NCBI GenBank assembly: GCA_025667525.1
Contig: CM046877.1
Coordinates: 27,060,737 to 27,124,736, forward strand
Origin: Glebionis coronaria
Lineage: Eukaryota; Streptophyta; Magnoliopsida; Asterales; Asteraceae
Reading direction: 5' to 3'
Length of the DNA stretch: 64,000 nt
Each line of letters opens with the position of its first letter. Position 1 is the stretch's first letter. The translations under genes were made by a program, and so were the position numbers. The notes below the pieces were generated by a model. The model searched no databases. It saw only the letters and a program-made list of their open reading frames with translations, and was not told the DNA's origin. This document shows, in pieces, positions 10,047 through 22,440 of this stretch.

Positions 10047-13019
10047 AAAATTTACCGTAAAATTTACGGGTAAAAGACCCGTAAAATTTACGGGTATTTT
10101 AAAGAGATGGGCCAAACAATAGAGGATTACTGTACATTTATATTATGTAATTAGCATTAGCCGTTAGTAAGAATACGCGAGTATATGCATTCTTGTTAAT
10201 AATTAATCTTGAAATTTGTTAACCATACATTACAGCATGGTTCACGACACCTAATGCATATAAGGTTAATCCTTAACCAATGATTTTGCTTGTCCAACTC
10301 CATGTTAGACCCATTATGGAAATCGACAACGTCTGTAATCAGTGTGATATTCCTTATCAGAAAATGGAAGATGGTTTTGTGACAATAAACAATGTACCAA
10401 AAAGATATAAGGTGGAAATTGGCATTGAATCAAAGTTAAAAATATTTTTCAACGATTTTGAGCCAAACTCATATTAAACCCTTACCCTACTCAACTATTT
10501 CGCCACATCTAATATAGTCATTTACTCAGATCAAGCCAATGCAAAGTAATAACAGAAAAATTAAGTTAACATGAATCAACATTTTTAAGAAGGAATGAAT
10601 TCACATTTACGACCAACATACTCAGAATACACGAGTTCAAGGCAAGAAATTTCATGGCCACTCCGAAATTCTCCATATTTATAAACAACATTTTCCAGTT
10701 ATGAATTACTAAAGAATTGAGCTTAGGAGATGAAAGACACACACAATAAAGTATTATTATCAATCAGTCTATCGAACTTAATTCCTCGAGCAATGGACAA
10801 TTCTCAAGACATTGTTCAACTAAATCCACGTCCAACCAACCTACTTGGATCAGCTCAAGAGCCCAAAGAAGCTTCAATTTGTGCGGTCTTTATCCTACAA
10901 AAATACAATGGTAACTTGCTTTTCAAAAACAATTACAATGATAACTTATATAACTTGCTTTTCAACAAAGAAACTTGAGGTTAAACCATAGATATAGCAA
11001 ACGTACTTATAAATTGATTAAAAACATACAACATGATTTATTATGTATAAAATCTTGAAAGATTATAATGTAAATAGAGCTTAAATCTGCTTACTCAATC
11101 CTTTATGAAAATCTCGTTAAACTACTGAAACATCTTAAGATTAGATTATTAAACTAATAAGTGTATTTACCTATGATCTTGTTTTTCTAATATTTTATAA
11201 CATCTTGCCTCTTTATTTTAAATTAAAGAAACACTTCAACCTTCGTAAATTGATAAATGCTTATTTTTAAAGCTGATAAAAACTTTAAGATAAGCCTTAA
11301 ATACCCACGTAGACTAAGAAATCTACATTAACTACCATATACCGTCTACATGGTTTGCCATGTGTCTCTTTCCGCTTGCCTTATGTATTTTGCTTTATTT
11401 TCTTTTAACGCCTTGTCCTCTTATCTTATCATGCTCTCGTAGAAATTTTTATATATGTAAAGAATAATAAACAAATAAATAGATAAATAAATAAAATTTA
11501 ACAATAAAATAATAATTGGCGTTGTACTACTTCTTTTTCCTTCTGTTAGACGGAGGTCTACTCGGAAGCAGTCTCCCTACCCGCGAGTTTCCTTAAAGGT
11601 GGGGGTATGACCTGTCTACATGTCACCTCCCCATACCCTTCCCTGACGGGATTGGGTATCGTTGTTATTATTGTTGTTGTTTTGTACATGGTGTTTGTAT
11701 GCATATTTTCAGTGTGATCATTATTAATTCAATAATAAGACATGAAGTGATTAAATAATATTATATTTATCTCAATGGTCGTTTTTTTTAAAAAAAACTT
11801 TTTGTTCCCATAAGAAATAATATAAAAACTTACCTCGTGCAAAATGGCTAATTAAAAACAACCACTTAAGTATCATTTAGTTTCTAAAGACCTCTGGTGC
11901 GACATATCTATAGAAACATAACCAAGTCAAAAGACTTCAAAAATCAACATCTCTCTGTTTTCGTATAGGAAATTGTCTATCTATAATACTTCAACTTCAC
12001 AACATTATAAAAGTGATTTGTGTGTGAGAGAACATCGAGTAATTTCCAATAAAAAAGAGATTTACATGTTATGTCATGATTTGACATGTTCATTCTTTGT
12101 ATTACCGTGTTTGTCACTTTCAGTAACTCGCTTATTCTAAAGTCTGCAAGTTTGAGATGCTCAGAATCAGCCCGCAAAATTATCATGTTTTCTTACGCGC
12201 AAAAAATAAAATATTCCACAATTTTGGTGCATAAACAGACTTCGCTGACATGTGTATCTACCTACTAAAAGACAGGAAGAATAGCTATATAATAGTATAC
12301 GAAGACTAAATAAAACTATTCGCAAGATAACTAACTGTTGCTTAGATTTATGCACTTGTCCAGCTTCTGATACAATCTTATCTTTCCTGCATTTTCAAAC
12401 ATCACATAAAAAAGATAATTGACAAAGTAAAAAGAACAAAAACGAATTTAAATGAAGTTTGTAAATAGCTCATCAAACGAATAAGGTACCGCTTCAGAAT
12501 TTCTATTAAAATACAACTTCTCCTCTTTGCGGTCAACATATACATTATGTGTAACCAAACATCTTATCGAAAAAGTGTCGACGTGACACAGATGATCAGA
12601 AACAACTTATTGGGGCGCCTGAAAATCTTATGTAAACGGCTTATGTGGTATCAAATAACTTTTTGTCCTTTGAAAGATTACATGTAAGTGGCGTTTAACT
12701 AACTCTATGGCCTTTGACAACCTACCTTTTACACAACAGAATCGAACATAGAAAACTAATCATAAAACATAATGTCAAAGCTGGCAACAAATATATCTAC
12801 CAGTTTGTGCACAAGAATCGGCTCAAGATGAACTTTGGCCTCCCCACTGTTTTTATATTCAATTATGAGAAAAAAGTTGCTCTATATAAATTAAAATGAG
12901 CTCCATGACGGTTGATTTAAACTGATGAGACTATAGCAACATAGAATTGATTGTAAATTTCCAATCAAGAAAACAGTTTGTCTAAAATAAGTTTTGTATC
13001 CATATATAAATCATAAAGA
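10047..13019. other. AT-rich spacer without recognisable gene
   Basis: Only short frames without family features are present. 10054-10094 holds two near-palindromes (CCGTAAAATTTACGGG). The single recognisable element is the SINE at 11545-11683. Confidence 0.5.
11545..11683 (+). mobile_element. Au-like SINE (3' part)
   Basis: The sequence CTACTCGGAAGCAGTCTCCC, then GGGGGTATGACCTGTCTACA, CACCTCCCCATACCC, a GGGATTGGGTATC segment and a (GTT)n-type tail (11661-11683) match the layout I know for the plant Au SINE family. I cannot see the tRNA-derived head with clear A and B boxes, so the copy is probably 5'-truncated or diverged. Confidence 0.7.
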
Positions 13020-13309
13020 TTTATAAAAAGTCTTAAGTGCAATGTTATAAAACACTTTCAAAAGCTTATTAAAATTATAAAAAGTCATTGCATGTTATGC
13101 CCATTATATATGTTCTAAGTAAGATCTTTTGAATTAACTAGTCTATCATTCGTGCAAGCCTACTACATACATTTGACTACCGAAGCAAAACATCATCCTT
13201 TCTGTTTTTTAAGATCAATTCAAAATTTAAACACATAAAATTATAGACTTCCATACATGCACAAAAAGTGGGATAAAGTATATGTACTTCAAATATTTTT
13301 TTAGTCAGT
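13020..13309. repeat. Downstream copy of the transporter 5'-flank repeat
   Basis: This is the partner of 9751-10046, 300-600 bp upstream of transporter exon 1 in copy B. Together they show a duplication of the gene's 5' flank, with about 3 kb between copies. Confidence 0.85.
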
Positions 13310-13448
13310 TTCGGTCATTACTATTTTCAAATATCAAACACAAGAGTCCTATTAAAACCCTATTTTATAAAACCCTATACGTGCTCTTTTTATAAAAAAA
13401 ACAAATGTTTATTATATTCATGACCCCAAATTATAATTCTCATGTGGT

Positions 13449-13457
13449 TATATATAG
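13449..13457 (+). promoter_or_regulatory. Candidate TATA box of transporter copy B
   Basis: TATATATAG lies 174 bp upstream of the predicted ATG at 13631. The distance leaves room for a 5' UTR of about 140 bases. It is identified by position and sequence only. Confidence 0.4.
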
Positions 13458-14301
13458 TATTTCATTTTCTTACGTACGTAACTTAAAAGAAAAAAAATTC
13501 TATATGTTTCTGGTGACTTTTCAAAAAGATTTGTGGGCTCTAAAAACAAGAATTAGGTTCTTGTGATTCTAGCTTTTTAGGGTTTCTTTCACTTTTAAAA
13601 TTTATTATTGTGGGGAAAAAATAGTTTTGAATGATGGTGAATTTGTTTACAAAGAAGACATTGTTTGGGCTATTTCTAGGACAGGTTCTTTCACTATTTA
13701 TAACATCAACTGGATTATCAATATCTGTGCTTGCTAAAAGAGGTTTGCATTTTCAAGTTTTATGATTCATATATATTTGTATAATTTTAGAACGGCATAT
13801 TAGTGGTTAGTGAGTTGATTTGCAATGACATCCAAGTGGCCAGTATAAATTATACCTAATTTAGTTGTTAGGGAAAATTGCGCCGAAATGTGATGAATTG
13901 ACTTATTTTTAACATTTGATGTAACTAACCAATTCAAGCAAGTACATATCTTTTTCCGTCGAATGTAACATATTGCTACGTATAAGAATTAAGAAAATAG
14001 GACTATTACATGACATGTTGTAAGAAAGTCCATTACATCAATGACAATAAGGTGAATATTGTTACAAGTTCCAGAAATTTTTATATTTAATAAGAGGTAA
14101 CTTGTGATTCCTTAAATCTGGTTCGACCGATGGCATAGTAGCAAACCAAAGAACTGGATTATTTAGACTTGTGTGCATAGAAGGCGATGGATTTAGAAAA
14201 TGTTACGCAGAGTGATTTTTAATTTGATGGGATCAATGTTCTAATTTATGTCGTATTTGTCAAACTTAGGAATCAATGCACCAACTTCCCAATCTCTAGC
14301 G

Positions 14302-14318
14302 AATTATGTGTTGTTGGC
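14302..14318 (+). repeat. Left target-site duplication of the LINE
   Basis: AATTATGTGTTGTTGGC is identical to 20348-20364 and is part of transporter exon 2. Confidence 0.93.
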
Positions 14319-14324
14319 AAAAAA

Positions 14325-16445
14325 ATGGGTAACTTTGTGAGAGAGAGTGTGTGGGAAAGAGTGAACTTCGACGGGAAAGGGCAACACGGGACTAGAGAGA
14401 AATATTGCGGCGAATCTACAAGGGACCGATTTCACAAGGATAGGAAAATCTCGTACGCATCGTTCATGTTCTATAACTACCCAGAAAGTTGGTGCGTGGC
14501 AGATCTGTGGAGAATGTTTAAGGGGTATGGGATGGTATTTGATATTTACATGGTAAAGAAGAGGCTAAGAAGTGGACAGAAGTACGGTTTTGTTCGATTT
14601 AAGAATATTGCTGATGTGGACTTCTTGTACAAGAGATTGTGTTCGATTGCTTTCTCTGGCAAACAACGGTTAATGATCTTCTTAGCTCACAACAGAAAGT
14701 TTGGTGCTGGTGGGGAGAAAAAAGACACCAGCAACGAGATGAATAAGGATAAGGATAGGGTGAAGGTGAAGGACAGGGATGGAAGAAGATATATAGATGT
14801 GTTAAGTGGGATGAGTAAGATTGTCAATGAGGAGAATGCTCAAACTGGTAAAAGGAGGCATGTTTCCTATAAGGATGTGAGGGAGATAGAGATCACAGAT
14901 GAAGATATGGAAGGGGGTGTAATTCAATGAGGGATTGTTGGTGAAGTCAAGAAGGTAGAGTTCATCGAGAAGTTGCTAGAATTTTGTAGTATTGTAGGAC
15001 TGTGGAACGTAGAGGTCAAATACATGGGAGGTTTAGAGGTTATGGTGGTCCTCGAATCGGAAGAGGCGGTTAAGAATGTCATAGAGAACACTGATCATGG
15101 GATTAGGAGGTGGATGTGGAAACTACGGAGAGCAAATGTTCTCAACAGATCTTTGGGGAGACTTACTTGGCTCACGATCATCGGAGTCCCGGTAGTGTGC
15201 TGGAAAGAAAGGGTCTTCGAACATATCTCCTCGAGATGGGGAGATACTATGGAATTTCTTAACTGCAACCTTAACGGTTCTCATGGGGTTATAGCAGGTA
15301 GGGTGCTTATTCATACTTGGGAAGATAAGCTTATTAGTGAAGAGCTGTATGTAAAGATAGGAAGGAACAGATGTAAGGTTCTGGTCAAGGAGGAAGTAAG
15401 AGATATTATGCAATTCAATATAGCCAATCCGTCCGTAAAACCTATGGAAGAGGATACGCATATGTCTAAATTCATGGAAGTTGATGGGCGTGTTCACGTT
15501 ATGAATAAGCCTGACGAGTCGGATTCAGGCGATGACAATCAAGATGAAGACTCAGATGATGAAGTGGTGGAGGAGACGGCGGAGAACGGTGGTGCTCAGT
15601 CCCCAAGGAAATTTTGTGATGTAAGAGAAAAAGGTGGGTTCGTAAGTCCCAACACTGATTACACATCTTCCAAGGATGTTTTGAATAAAAATGTGCCACA
15701 CAAGGCGGCTGGAATGTCGGATGAGAATGAGACAGATGAGATAGAACAGTTGGAGAAGGATGGGCCTGTGATATTTGGTGAAGCCCATATAGACTTAAAT
15801 GAGGCCCTTAAGAAACCTAATATTGGGCTTGATGGGGGAGCTCATAATAAAAATGCAGAAGACAACAGCATGCCCATTGATGAACCGACTCTACATACCA
15901 ATTATGTATCTTATCTTGATAGATTTGTTTTTCAGGGTAAAGCAAATGACATGAGTAACACACAGTGTAAAGACAAAATTGATTGTACAAGAGACGAAGC
16001 TCATGGGTTTAAAGAGTGGGATTACAATGAGAAAGCTGAGGATCATCTTGCTGGTAGTATCAATCGCACAGGAAAGAAACGCAAGATTAATGTGGAAGAC
16101 ACATTTACATTGGGAAAAACAAACGTGGATGATCAGGATAAGAATTCCAGTGGATCTCGAAGAAAAAGCAATCAGCAAGCTAAGAAAGTGGCAAGAAGAA
16201 GAAGAAGTGGATCTGGTCCGTGTATCAGCAATGTAAACAAAAGTCAACAGGTTGGTGATTCTTCCTCTGGTGTAAATGTGGTTAATGAGAATACCCACTC
16301 CAGTGGGGAGAGCTTGGTTTCTTTCAAGAATATGCAGGAAATTGGTGAACAAATTGGAGTGGTATGGGACAAAGGTGAGAATCATTCTTTGAAGGACAAT
16401 AGTGGTACGGGGGAAAATAGAGGTACGGGGGTCAATCATCAATGA
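14325..16445 (+). pseudogene. LINE ORF1 (RRM protein) with one in-frame stop
   Basis: This is the RNA-binding chaperone-like protein of L1 elements. Residues about 45-110 form an RRM: the RNP2-like strand is YASFMFYNYP and the RNP1-like segment is YGFVRFKN. A second conserved segment after the stop (VKKVEFIEKL, then GLWNVEVKYMGGLEVMVVLE) is typical of the plant LINE family annotated as alpha-beta-plait domain proteins. The C-terminal half is acidic and then Lys/Arg-rich (KKVARRRRSG), plausible for nucleic-acid binding. A TGA at 14928-14930 interrupts the frame. The two halves (14325-14930, 14973-16445) share one frame, so a single nonsense mutation explains the break. Confidence 0.85.
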
Positions 16446-16495
16446 ATACATTGATGTGTGGTTAGAGAGTACGTGTGTTTGTATAATTCTTTTTT

Positions 16496-19400
16496 ATGAA
16501 GATCATATCGTTGAATATTAGGAGTCCCAAACGAAAAGGTAAGTTTGGGTGGGTAAAAGAAATTATATCGACTGAGAAGCCGTGTGTGATTGGGCTTCAA
16601 GAAACGAAGTGTAAGGATATAAGTGATCAATGGATTGAAGACTTGTGGGGGTCGAGGAACATTGGGTTTGCTCAGTCAAATGCACTTGGTCGTTCTGGTG
16701 GTTTGTTATTAATATGGGACTTAAATATTTTTTCAAACGTCGTGGTCGTTCGTGAAGATAGATTCATTGCGGCTAAGGGTACTTGGAAAGGGGTCGATGG
16801 GGATGTTATGTTGGTAAATGTTTATGGTGCTCACGTGGCAGATCAGAAGCTAGTTTTGTGGGATAGAATCTCAACGTTAATGAACACAGTGACAGTAGGC
16901 TGGTGTCTATTTGGAGATTTTAATGAGGTCAGGGAGCCAAACGACAGGTTGAATACAGAGTTTAATGCGAGAGATGCAGATAATTTTAACGAGTTCATCC
17001 GTTTGAACTCACTTGTGGAAATTCAGTTGGGAGGCCGAAAATTTACTCGGATTGGCGACGATGGTTTGAAATTTAGCAAATTAGATCGGTTTCTAGTGAC
17101 ACCAGAGTTTAGCGCCAAATGGGACAATCTTTCGGCAGTTTCTCTCGATAGAAAGATTTCTGATCATTGTCCCATCTTGTTGAAGGACATGGACTTAGAC
17201 TATGGACCAAAGCCGTTTCGTGTTTTTGATTTATGGTTGGAAGATGAGAAGATTAATTTGGTTGTCAAGAATGCGTGGGAGATACCCGTGCGTGGCTCTA
17301 GACCAGATTGTCGAGTACGGGATAAGTTCAAAAATGTTAAAGAGGCTCTCAAAAGATGGAGTAAGATCAAGTTTGGAGACACTAAACAACAAATCGAGAT
17401 ATGCAAAAATGAGGCAATGAAATGGGAGAAGGAAGCAGAATCAAGAAATTTGAACAATGATGAAGTAAAACTTTGGATGAAGGCTAGAAAGGAGTGGGTG
17501 GATAAGGAGAATGAGATGGGTAGTATTTTACAACAAAAAGCGCGGATAAAATGGGATATTGAAGGAGACGAGAATTCGAAGTTTTTTCATGCGATGGTCA
17601 AAAGGAGAAATAACAGGAACAACATCCGTGGTCTAATAATTGATGGGGTTTGGTGCGAAGATCCAGGAAGAATTAAAAATGAGATATTTAACTTTTACAA
17701 ACAGTTGTTTTCAGCTAGAGGAAATAACAGGCCAAGGTTTACTAATGATCGGGTGCCAAAACTTTCAGTACAGGATGCGGCTAGCTTGGAACTACCATTC
17801 TCGGATAAAGAAGTTTGGGATGCGGTCTGTAAATGTGGAGGGAACAAAGTGCCTGGTCCAGATGGGTTTAACTTTAAATATATTAAGTGCTTTTGGGATA
17901 TTATTAAAGAGGACGTGCTTGCGGCAATTAGGTGGTTTTGGGATAAAGGTGAAATATCCAATGGGTGTAATGCTTCTTTTGTTACCCTCATATCGAAGGT
18001 GACGGATCCATTGGGACTCGGGGATTATAGGCCTATAAGTCTGATAGGAAGCCTCTATAAGATTATTACGAAACTCTTAGCAGAGAGGGTTAAAAGAGTA
18101 ATTGGGAAGGTTATTGGTGAAGTTCAAAATGCGTTTATTGAGGGGCGGTACATTCTAGATGGGGTGCTTATCGCAAATGAGACCATGGAGTTCTTGAAAA
18201 AAAAGAAAAGAAAAGTTTAATTTTTAAAGTCGACTTCGAGAAAGCTTATGATAGCATTGAATGGGGATACTTGTTTGAGATTATGAAGCGCATGGGGTTT
18301 GGTGATAAATGGTGTAAGTGGGTCAACGCGTGCTTGAAATCTTCATCCATCTCTGTTCTTGTAAATGGTTCGCCCACCAAAGAGTTTATGATGGAACGAG
18401 GGGTTAGGCAAGGGGATACACTATCTCCATTCCTGTTTATACTCGCGGCAGAAGGCTTGAATGCCTTACTTAATGAATCTGTTGAAAAGGAAATTTTAAG
18501 AGGCGTTCGAGTAGGCGAGGATGACTTGATAGTTTCTCACCTACAATACGCCGATGACACCATTATTTTTGGAGAATGGAGCACAGAAAATGCAAGCAAT
18601 CTTATGAATGTGTTAAAATGTTTTGAAGAAGTTGCAGGTTTGAAGATCAATTTCAATAAAAGTAAGATTTACGGTGTTGGGGTTGAAAGTGGTGAGTTAG
18701 ATACTATGGCTCACTTCATGAGGTGTAGTGTAGGAGAGTTCCCGTTCATGTATTTGGGACTTCCTATTGGGGTAAATATGAGGAGAGTGACATCTTGGTA
18801 TGATGTTATTGAGAGATTTAGATATACACTTTCTGAGTGGAAAGCTAGAGCGATGTCCTTCGGGGGAAGACTAACTTTGGTGAAATCGGTTCTCGGTAGT
18901 TTACCGCTATATTACTTCTCGATGTTCCGGGTCCCGTCGAATGTTATAAATGCCCTTGAAAGAGTTAGAAAAAATTTCTTTTGGGGTGGGGTCACGGGGG
19001 GTAAAAAAATGGCATGGGTTAAATGGGAGAGAGTTATCTCTTCCTTTGGGGATGGGGTTAACATAGGGTCGTTAAAAGTAAAAAATTTGGCGCTTTTGGG
19101 AAAATGGTGGTGGAGATTTAGGACGGAGAGTAACTTTCTTTGGTGTAGGGTTATTAAAAGTATATACGGTGATGGCGGAGGGTGGGGGGTAGAAGGGATG
19201 CGAGGTGGCGTGTGGTCGGATATAGTTCGAGCGGGGAAAGAGTTGGAAAATATGGAAGGGGGATTTTTGGGTAACTTTATTAGGGTAACTGGTGATGGGC
19301 TAGATACATCTTTTTGGGAAGATAAATGGGCGGGAGAGGTAAAGCTAAGGGAGCGTTTTCCTAGATTGTTTTGGTTAGAAAATAACAAAGATGTGTTGGT

Positions 19401-20157
19401 AGGTAATAGAGGTAACTGGATTGATGGTATATGGGTGTGGGATTGGGATTGGATTAGACCTCCTCGGGGTAGGGTGTTGGGTGAGTTAAAAGAGATGGAA
19501 GAGATGATGGCGGGGATAAGTACAGATCGAAATCGCAAAGATGCATGGAAATGGAAGCTTGATCCAAAAGGCAATTTTTCTGTCAAATCGTTGTCCGAAT
19601 GTATTGAGCAGCGACGTGTTAGGAGGGAAGCTACTAAGACAGAATGGAACTCACTCGTGCCTAGGAAAGTCAATGTCTTCATTTGGCGTGCGCGGAATGG
19701 TAGAATCCCTGTTCGGAATGAGCTTGATAAGAAAGGTATAGATATGGACTCGGTATTATGTCCATGTTGTGAAAAGGTATTAGAATCCGTCGACCACTGT
19801 TTAGTGTTGTGTGAGAAAGCTATGTTCATTTGGGAAAATATTTTTGCTTGGTGGGGGATTGTATCAGTTGATGGCTTCACAATAACAGATATATTACAAC
19901 ATCGTGGGGGACGCTCGGTGGGTAAGGAAGTAGAAGCCTTATGGCATGCAGTGAAGTTGGTAGCTCTTTACTATATTTGGAGAAGCAGGAACTTGCAGGT
20001 TTTTAAAGGGAAGACGGAAAATGGGACTCAATTGGTCAAGGACATACAACTTAAGGCCTTCGAATGGATCAGTAGGAGGTCAAAGAGGTGGAATTTGATG
20101 TGGGAAATTTGGCTTGAGAGACCATATAACTGTGCTCAAATTGGCGTTGATATGTGA
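16496..20157 (+). pseudogene. LINE ORF2 (endonuclease-reverse transcriptase) with one frameshift
   Basis: Residues 1-230 are an exonuclease-endonuclease-phosphatase (APE) domain with Asn7, QETK (Glu36), GDFNE (Asp141, Asn143) and SDHCP (Asp223, His224) all present. RT fingers follow (DYRPISLIGSLYKII, NAFIEGR). The first frame ends at 18220 after a run of A and AG (18196-18214). The correct frame resumes one base out of phase in the palm motif VDFEKAYDSIEW (first catalytic Asp), then RQGDTLSPFLF and QYADD (18544-18558). The C-terminus holds zf-RVT (CPCC...H...C) and ends at 20157. One lost base in the purine tract explains the frameshift. Confidence 0.9.
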
Positions 20158-20347
20158 ATTATTGAGGTCGCAACTGTTGTGTTCTGGTAGTGGTAGTGAG
20201 GGTCAGGTGATCATTTCATATATCTCATATGGTAGTTTGGTTTGCTTGAATTAGTGTGGAGTGTTTTATTTTCCATGTGTTTTTGACACAAGAATGTTCT
20301 TGTAATCTTTTTGTTGGGTTTAATAAAAGTTTGCTTATCAAAAAAAA

Positions 20348-20364
20348 AATTATGTGTTGTTGGC
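20348..20364 (+). repeat. Right target-site duplication of the LINE
   Basis: This is identical to 14302-14318. Removing the LINE and one copy leaves transporter exon 2 in frame. Confidence 0.93.
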
Positions 20365-22063
20365 GATTTTTTATGATATCATTTTGATTAGCAGGAAGAA
20401 GGGTATGAAGGTTAGTAATCTTTAATCTATTTTTCTTAAAGATTGTTTATATAAGATTTGAAGGCTCTTTGTCTCATTGCAGCTTGTTCTCTTCCTTCGA
20501 ATTACTTGTAGTTTCACGTCTCTGAATATTTTTTCTTATGTGAGCATTTTGCAGGCAAAATGGTATTATTATCTACTTCTTGGAATTATAGACGTTGAGG
20601 CAAATTATCTTGGTATGTTTTTAATTGGAATTAATGGTTGGGTCGGGTAATGGTCAAAAGGGTACGTTTTGAGTACATATCAAAATGGTCCAATCAAATC
20701 CTCATGTCCCTGAAATTGTAGGATAGTTAGTCGTCTAGTATGATTGAAAAAGTAGAAATTTATTTTAGACTTCTGATTGCTGGAAAGAAAGTTAATTTGG
20801 GAGCTTCGTTCACTACATACGAACTGTTTATTGCTAGATACGATCGATAGATACATAAAAATGCAATTTTCTAAAAGGTTACATGAGATTTGTTTTGTAG
20901 TGGTCAAGGCCTATCAGTGCACATCATTAACAAGCGTCATGCTGCTGGATTGTTGGTCTATTCCATCGGTCATAATCTTTACATGGCTTTTCTTAAAGAC
21001 AAAATATAGAACCAAGAAAATTGCGGGTGTTGTCATTTGTGTTGTTGGTCTGGTTCTCTTTATTTTTTCAGATGTACATGCATCAGATCGTTCGCGTAAG
21101 CATATATATTTTTGTTTCAATTTATTTTACATCAAAATTTGAATCAGTATATTTATTAGGGATGTATGTGTATATGCTCAGAGAGCGGGAGTCATCCTAT
21201 TAAAGGAGATCTGTTGGTCATTGCCGGGGCTACACTTTATGCTGTCTGCAACGTTAGTGAGGTGAGCAAAACCGGCTGATTTATAGATTGTTAAAACGTG
21301 TTTAAGTCAAAATGGGTATCTTTTGTACATGTCAAAGCGGGTTGCTTTGTGTTGACTTTTGAATATTTTGTTGTCCATTTCTTTGAAATTTTTTATATGT
21401 AATTAACGCTTTCACTAAGTTCTATATCAGAAAACAATACTGTATCTGTTTGTAGATAATCAACGTTTTATTCTCGGTAATGAACCTTGTGCAGGAATTT
21501 TTTCTGAAAAAAGCAGATCAAGTTGAACTGTTGGCGATGTTGGGGCTCTTTGGTGCCATTGTCAGTGGTATTCAAATGTATCCTTTTTTATGGTTTTATA
21601 TGTACTGATAGGCCTTCACCAATGTCAGTGCCATCTTTTTTTTTAGAACGGCACCTCAATCTCATTAGAATCCGACCTCGGAGTTATACCATCCATAAAT
21701 GGGTAAAATCTTCTACTCTAAGAAACATGAATGTAATAATCATTTTTACACGAATAACTACACAGAAAAAGTACGTTTTGCTTTGGTGGTCCCATATGGC
21801 GAGACCTATGAATGAAATGCAATGATCTCAAGTTTTTAAGCCTATTTCAGGTTCGATAAAGAAGTGAAAGAACCCCATGAGGATGCTGCTGATGAGCCAG
21901 AACAAAATAAGCACATTGATGAGGAAGCTGGAACGGCAGCAACTGTGAAGTTAAACACACTACAAAGTATTGATGAGGAAGCTGGTGTGGCAGGTTCAGT
22001 TAAGTTAAAGACAACATCTCGGGCCTCAAATTATAGTGGCAGGTTCCAAGATCCAATTGAGTA

Positions 22064-22440
22064 GTTGATTGATCAGATAGTTTAATATCAGAATGTGCTT
22101 TTAGCCCGATCATGTTTAGGATTATCTGTTTCAATATAGAAATGATCTGAGTTTTTTCTCTTCGTATGGACGCTAATGCAAATACTGTTTCAAGTTTTAA
22201 CTCGAATTCCTTGTATTTCATATATTTGTTCAAGTTTTAGTTCATTATATATGAGGCTTGATGAGAAAAAATTACCTAACTTGGTGAATATTTGTATGAA
22301 CAAAATAAATGAGTAAAACAACTCTAAACAAAGATTATAGTGTAAAAACCCTATTCAAAATTGACCCGCTGCAACGAGCTACAAATCCAATTGTCCAAAG
22401 ATGTTCTTACAAAACTAAGAAATTAATACTGGAATTATAG
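22064..22440. other. Convergent intergenic gap between transporter copy B and PG1
   Basis: This is about 380 bp of AT-rich 3'-flank shared by two genes transcribed towards each other. Nothing coding is seen. It recurs at 42858-43246 with a short insertion near 43025-43070. Confidence 0.6.

Larger units (their letters stand above)
14319..20347 (+). mobile_element. Full-length L1-type LINE inserted in transporter exon 2
   Basis: This 6029-bp element runs from an A-rich start just before ORF1 to a short A tail (about 20340-20349, overlapping the target duplication). ORF1 carries an RRM. ORF2 carries AP-endonuclease, reverse transcriptase and a C-terminal zf-RVT domain, the structure of plant L1 elements. 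The 17-bp target duplication is perfect. ORF1 has one nonsense codon and ORF2 one frameshift, so the copy is full-length but not autonomous. It is in the same orientation as the host gene. Confidence 0.95.
13631..22063 (+). pseudogene. SLC35F/DUF914 transporter pseudogene, copy B (exons 1-6 and 11)
   Basis: Exon 1 (13631-13742) starts MMVNLFTKKTLFGLFLGQ and covers the first helix. Exon 2 is 14270-14318 plus 20365-20410 (GINAPTSQSLANYVLLA, then IFYDIILISRKKGMK), split by a LINE. Exons 3-6 are 20555-20612, 20901-21095 (VVKAYQCTSLTSVMLLDCW...FSDVHASDRS), 21182-21261 and 21495-21577. All are open and have good splice sites. Exons 7-10 are deleted: sequence jumps at about 21600 into the last intron, with a 21-base filler at the junction. 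Exon 11 (about 21852-22063) encodes the Asp/Glu-rich cytosolic tail, ends GRFQDPIE, and repeats a DEEAG.A..VKL motif twice. The loss of four helices makes the copy non-functional even without the LINE. Confidence 0.88.

Noticed and set aside
10054..10094. Two CCGTAAAATTTACGGG near-palindromes as a regulatory site
   Set aside because: The arms are short, nothing nearby is a gene, and the paralogous flank at 13.3 kb lacks them.
15891..16451. 186-codon minus-strand frame
   Set aside because: Antisense to LINE ORF1.
18912..19880. 322-codon minus-strand frame
   Set aside because: It is antisense to the intact RT and zf-RVT part of LINE ORF2 and has no recognisable family.
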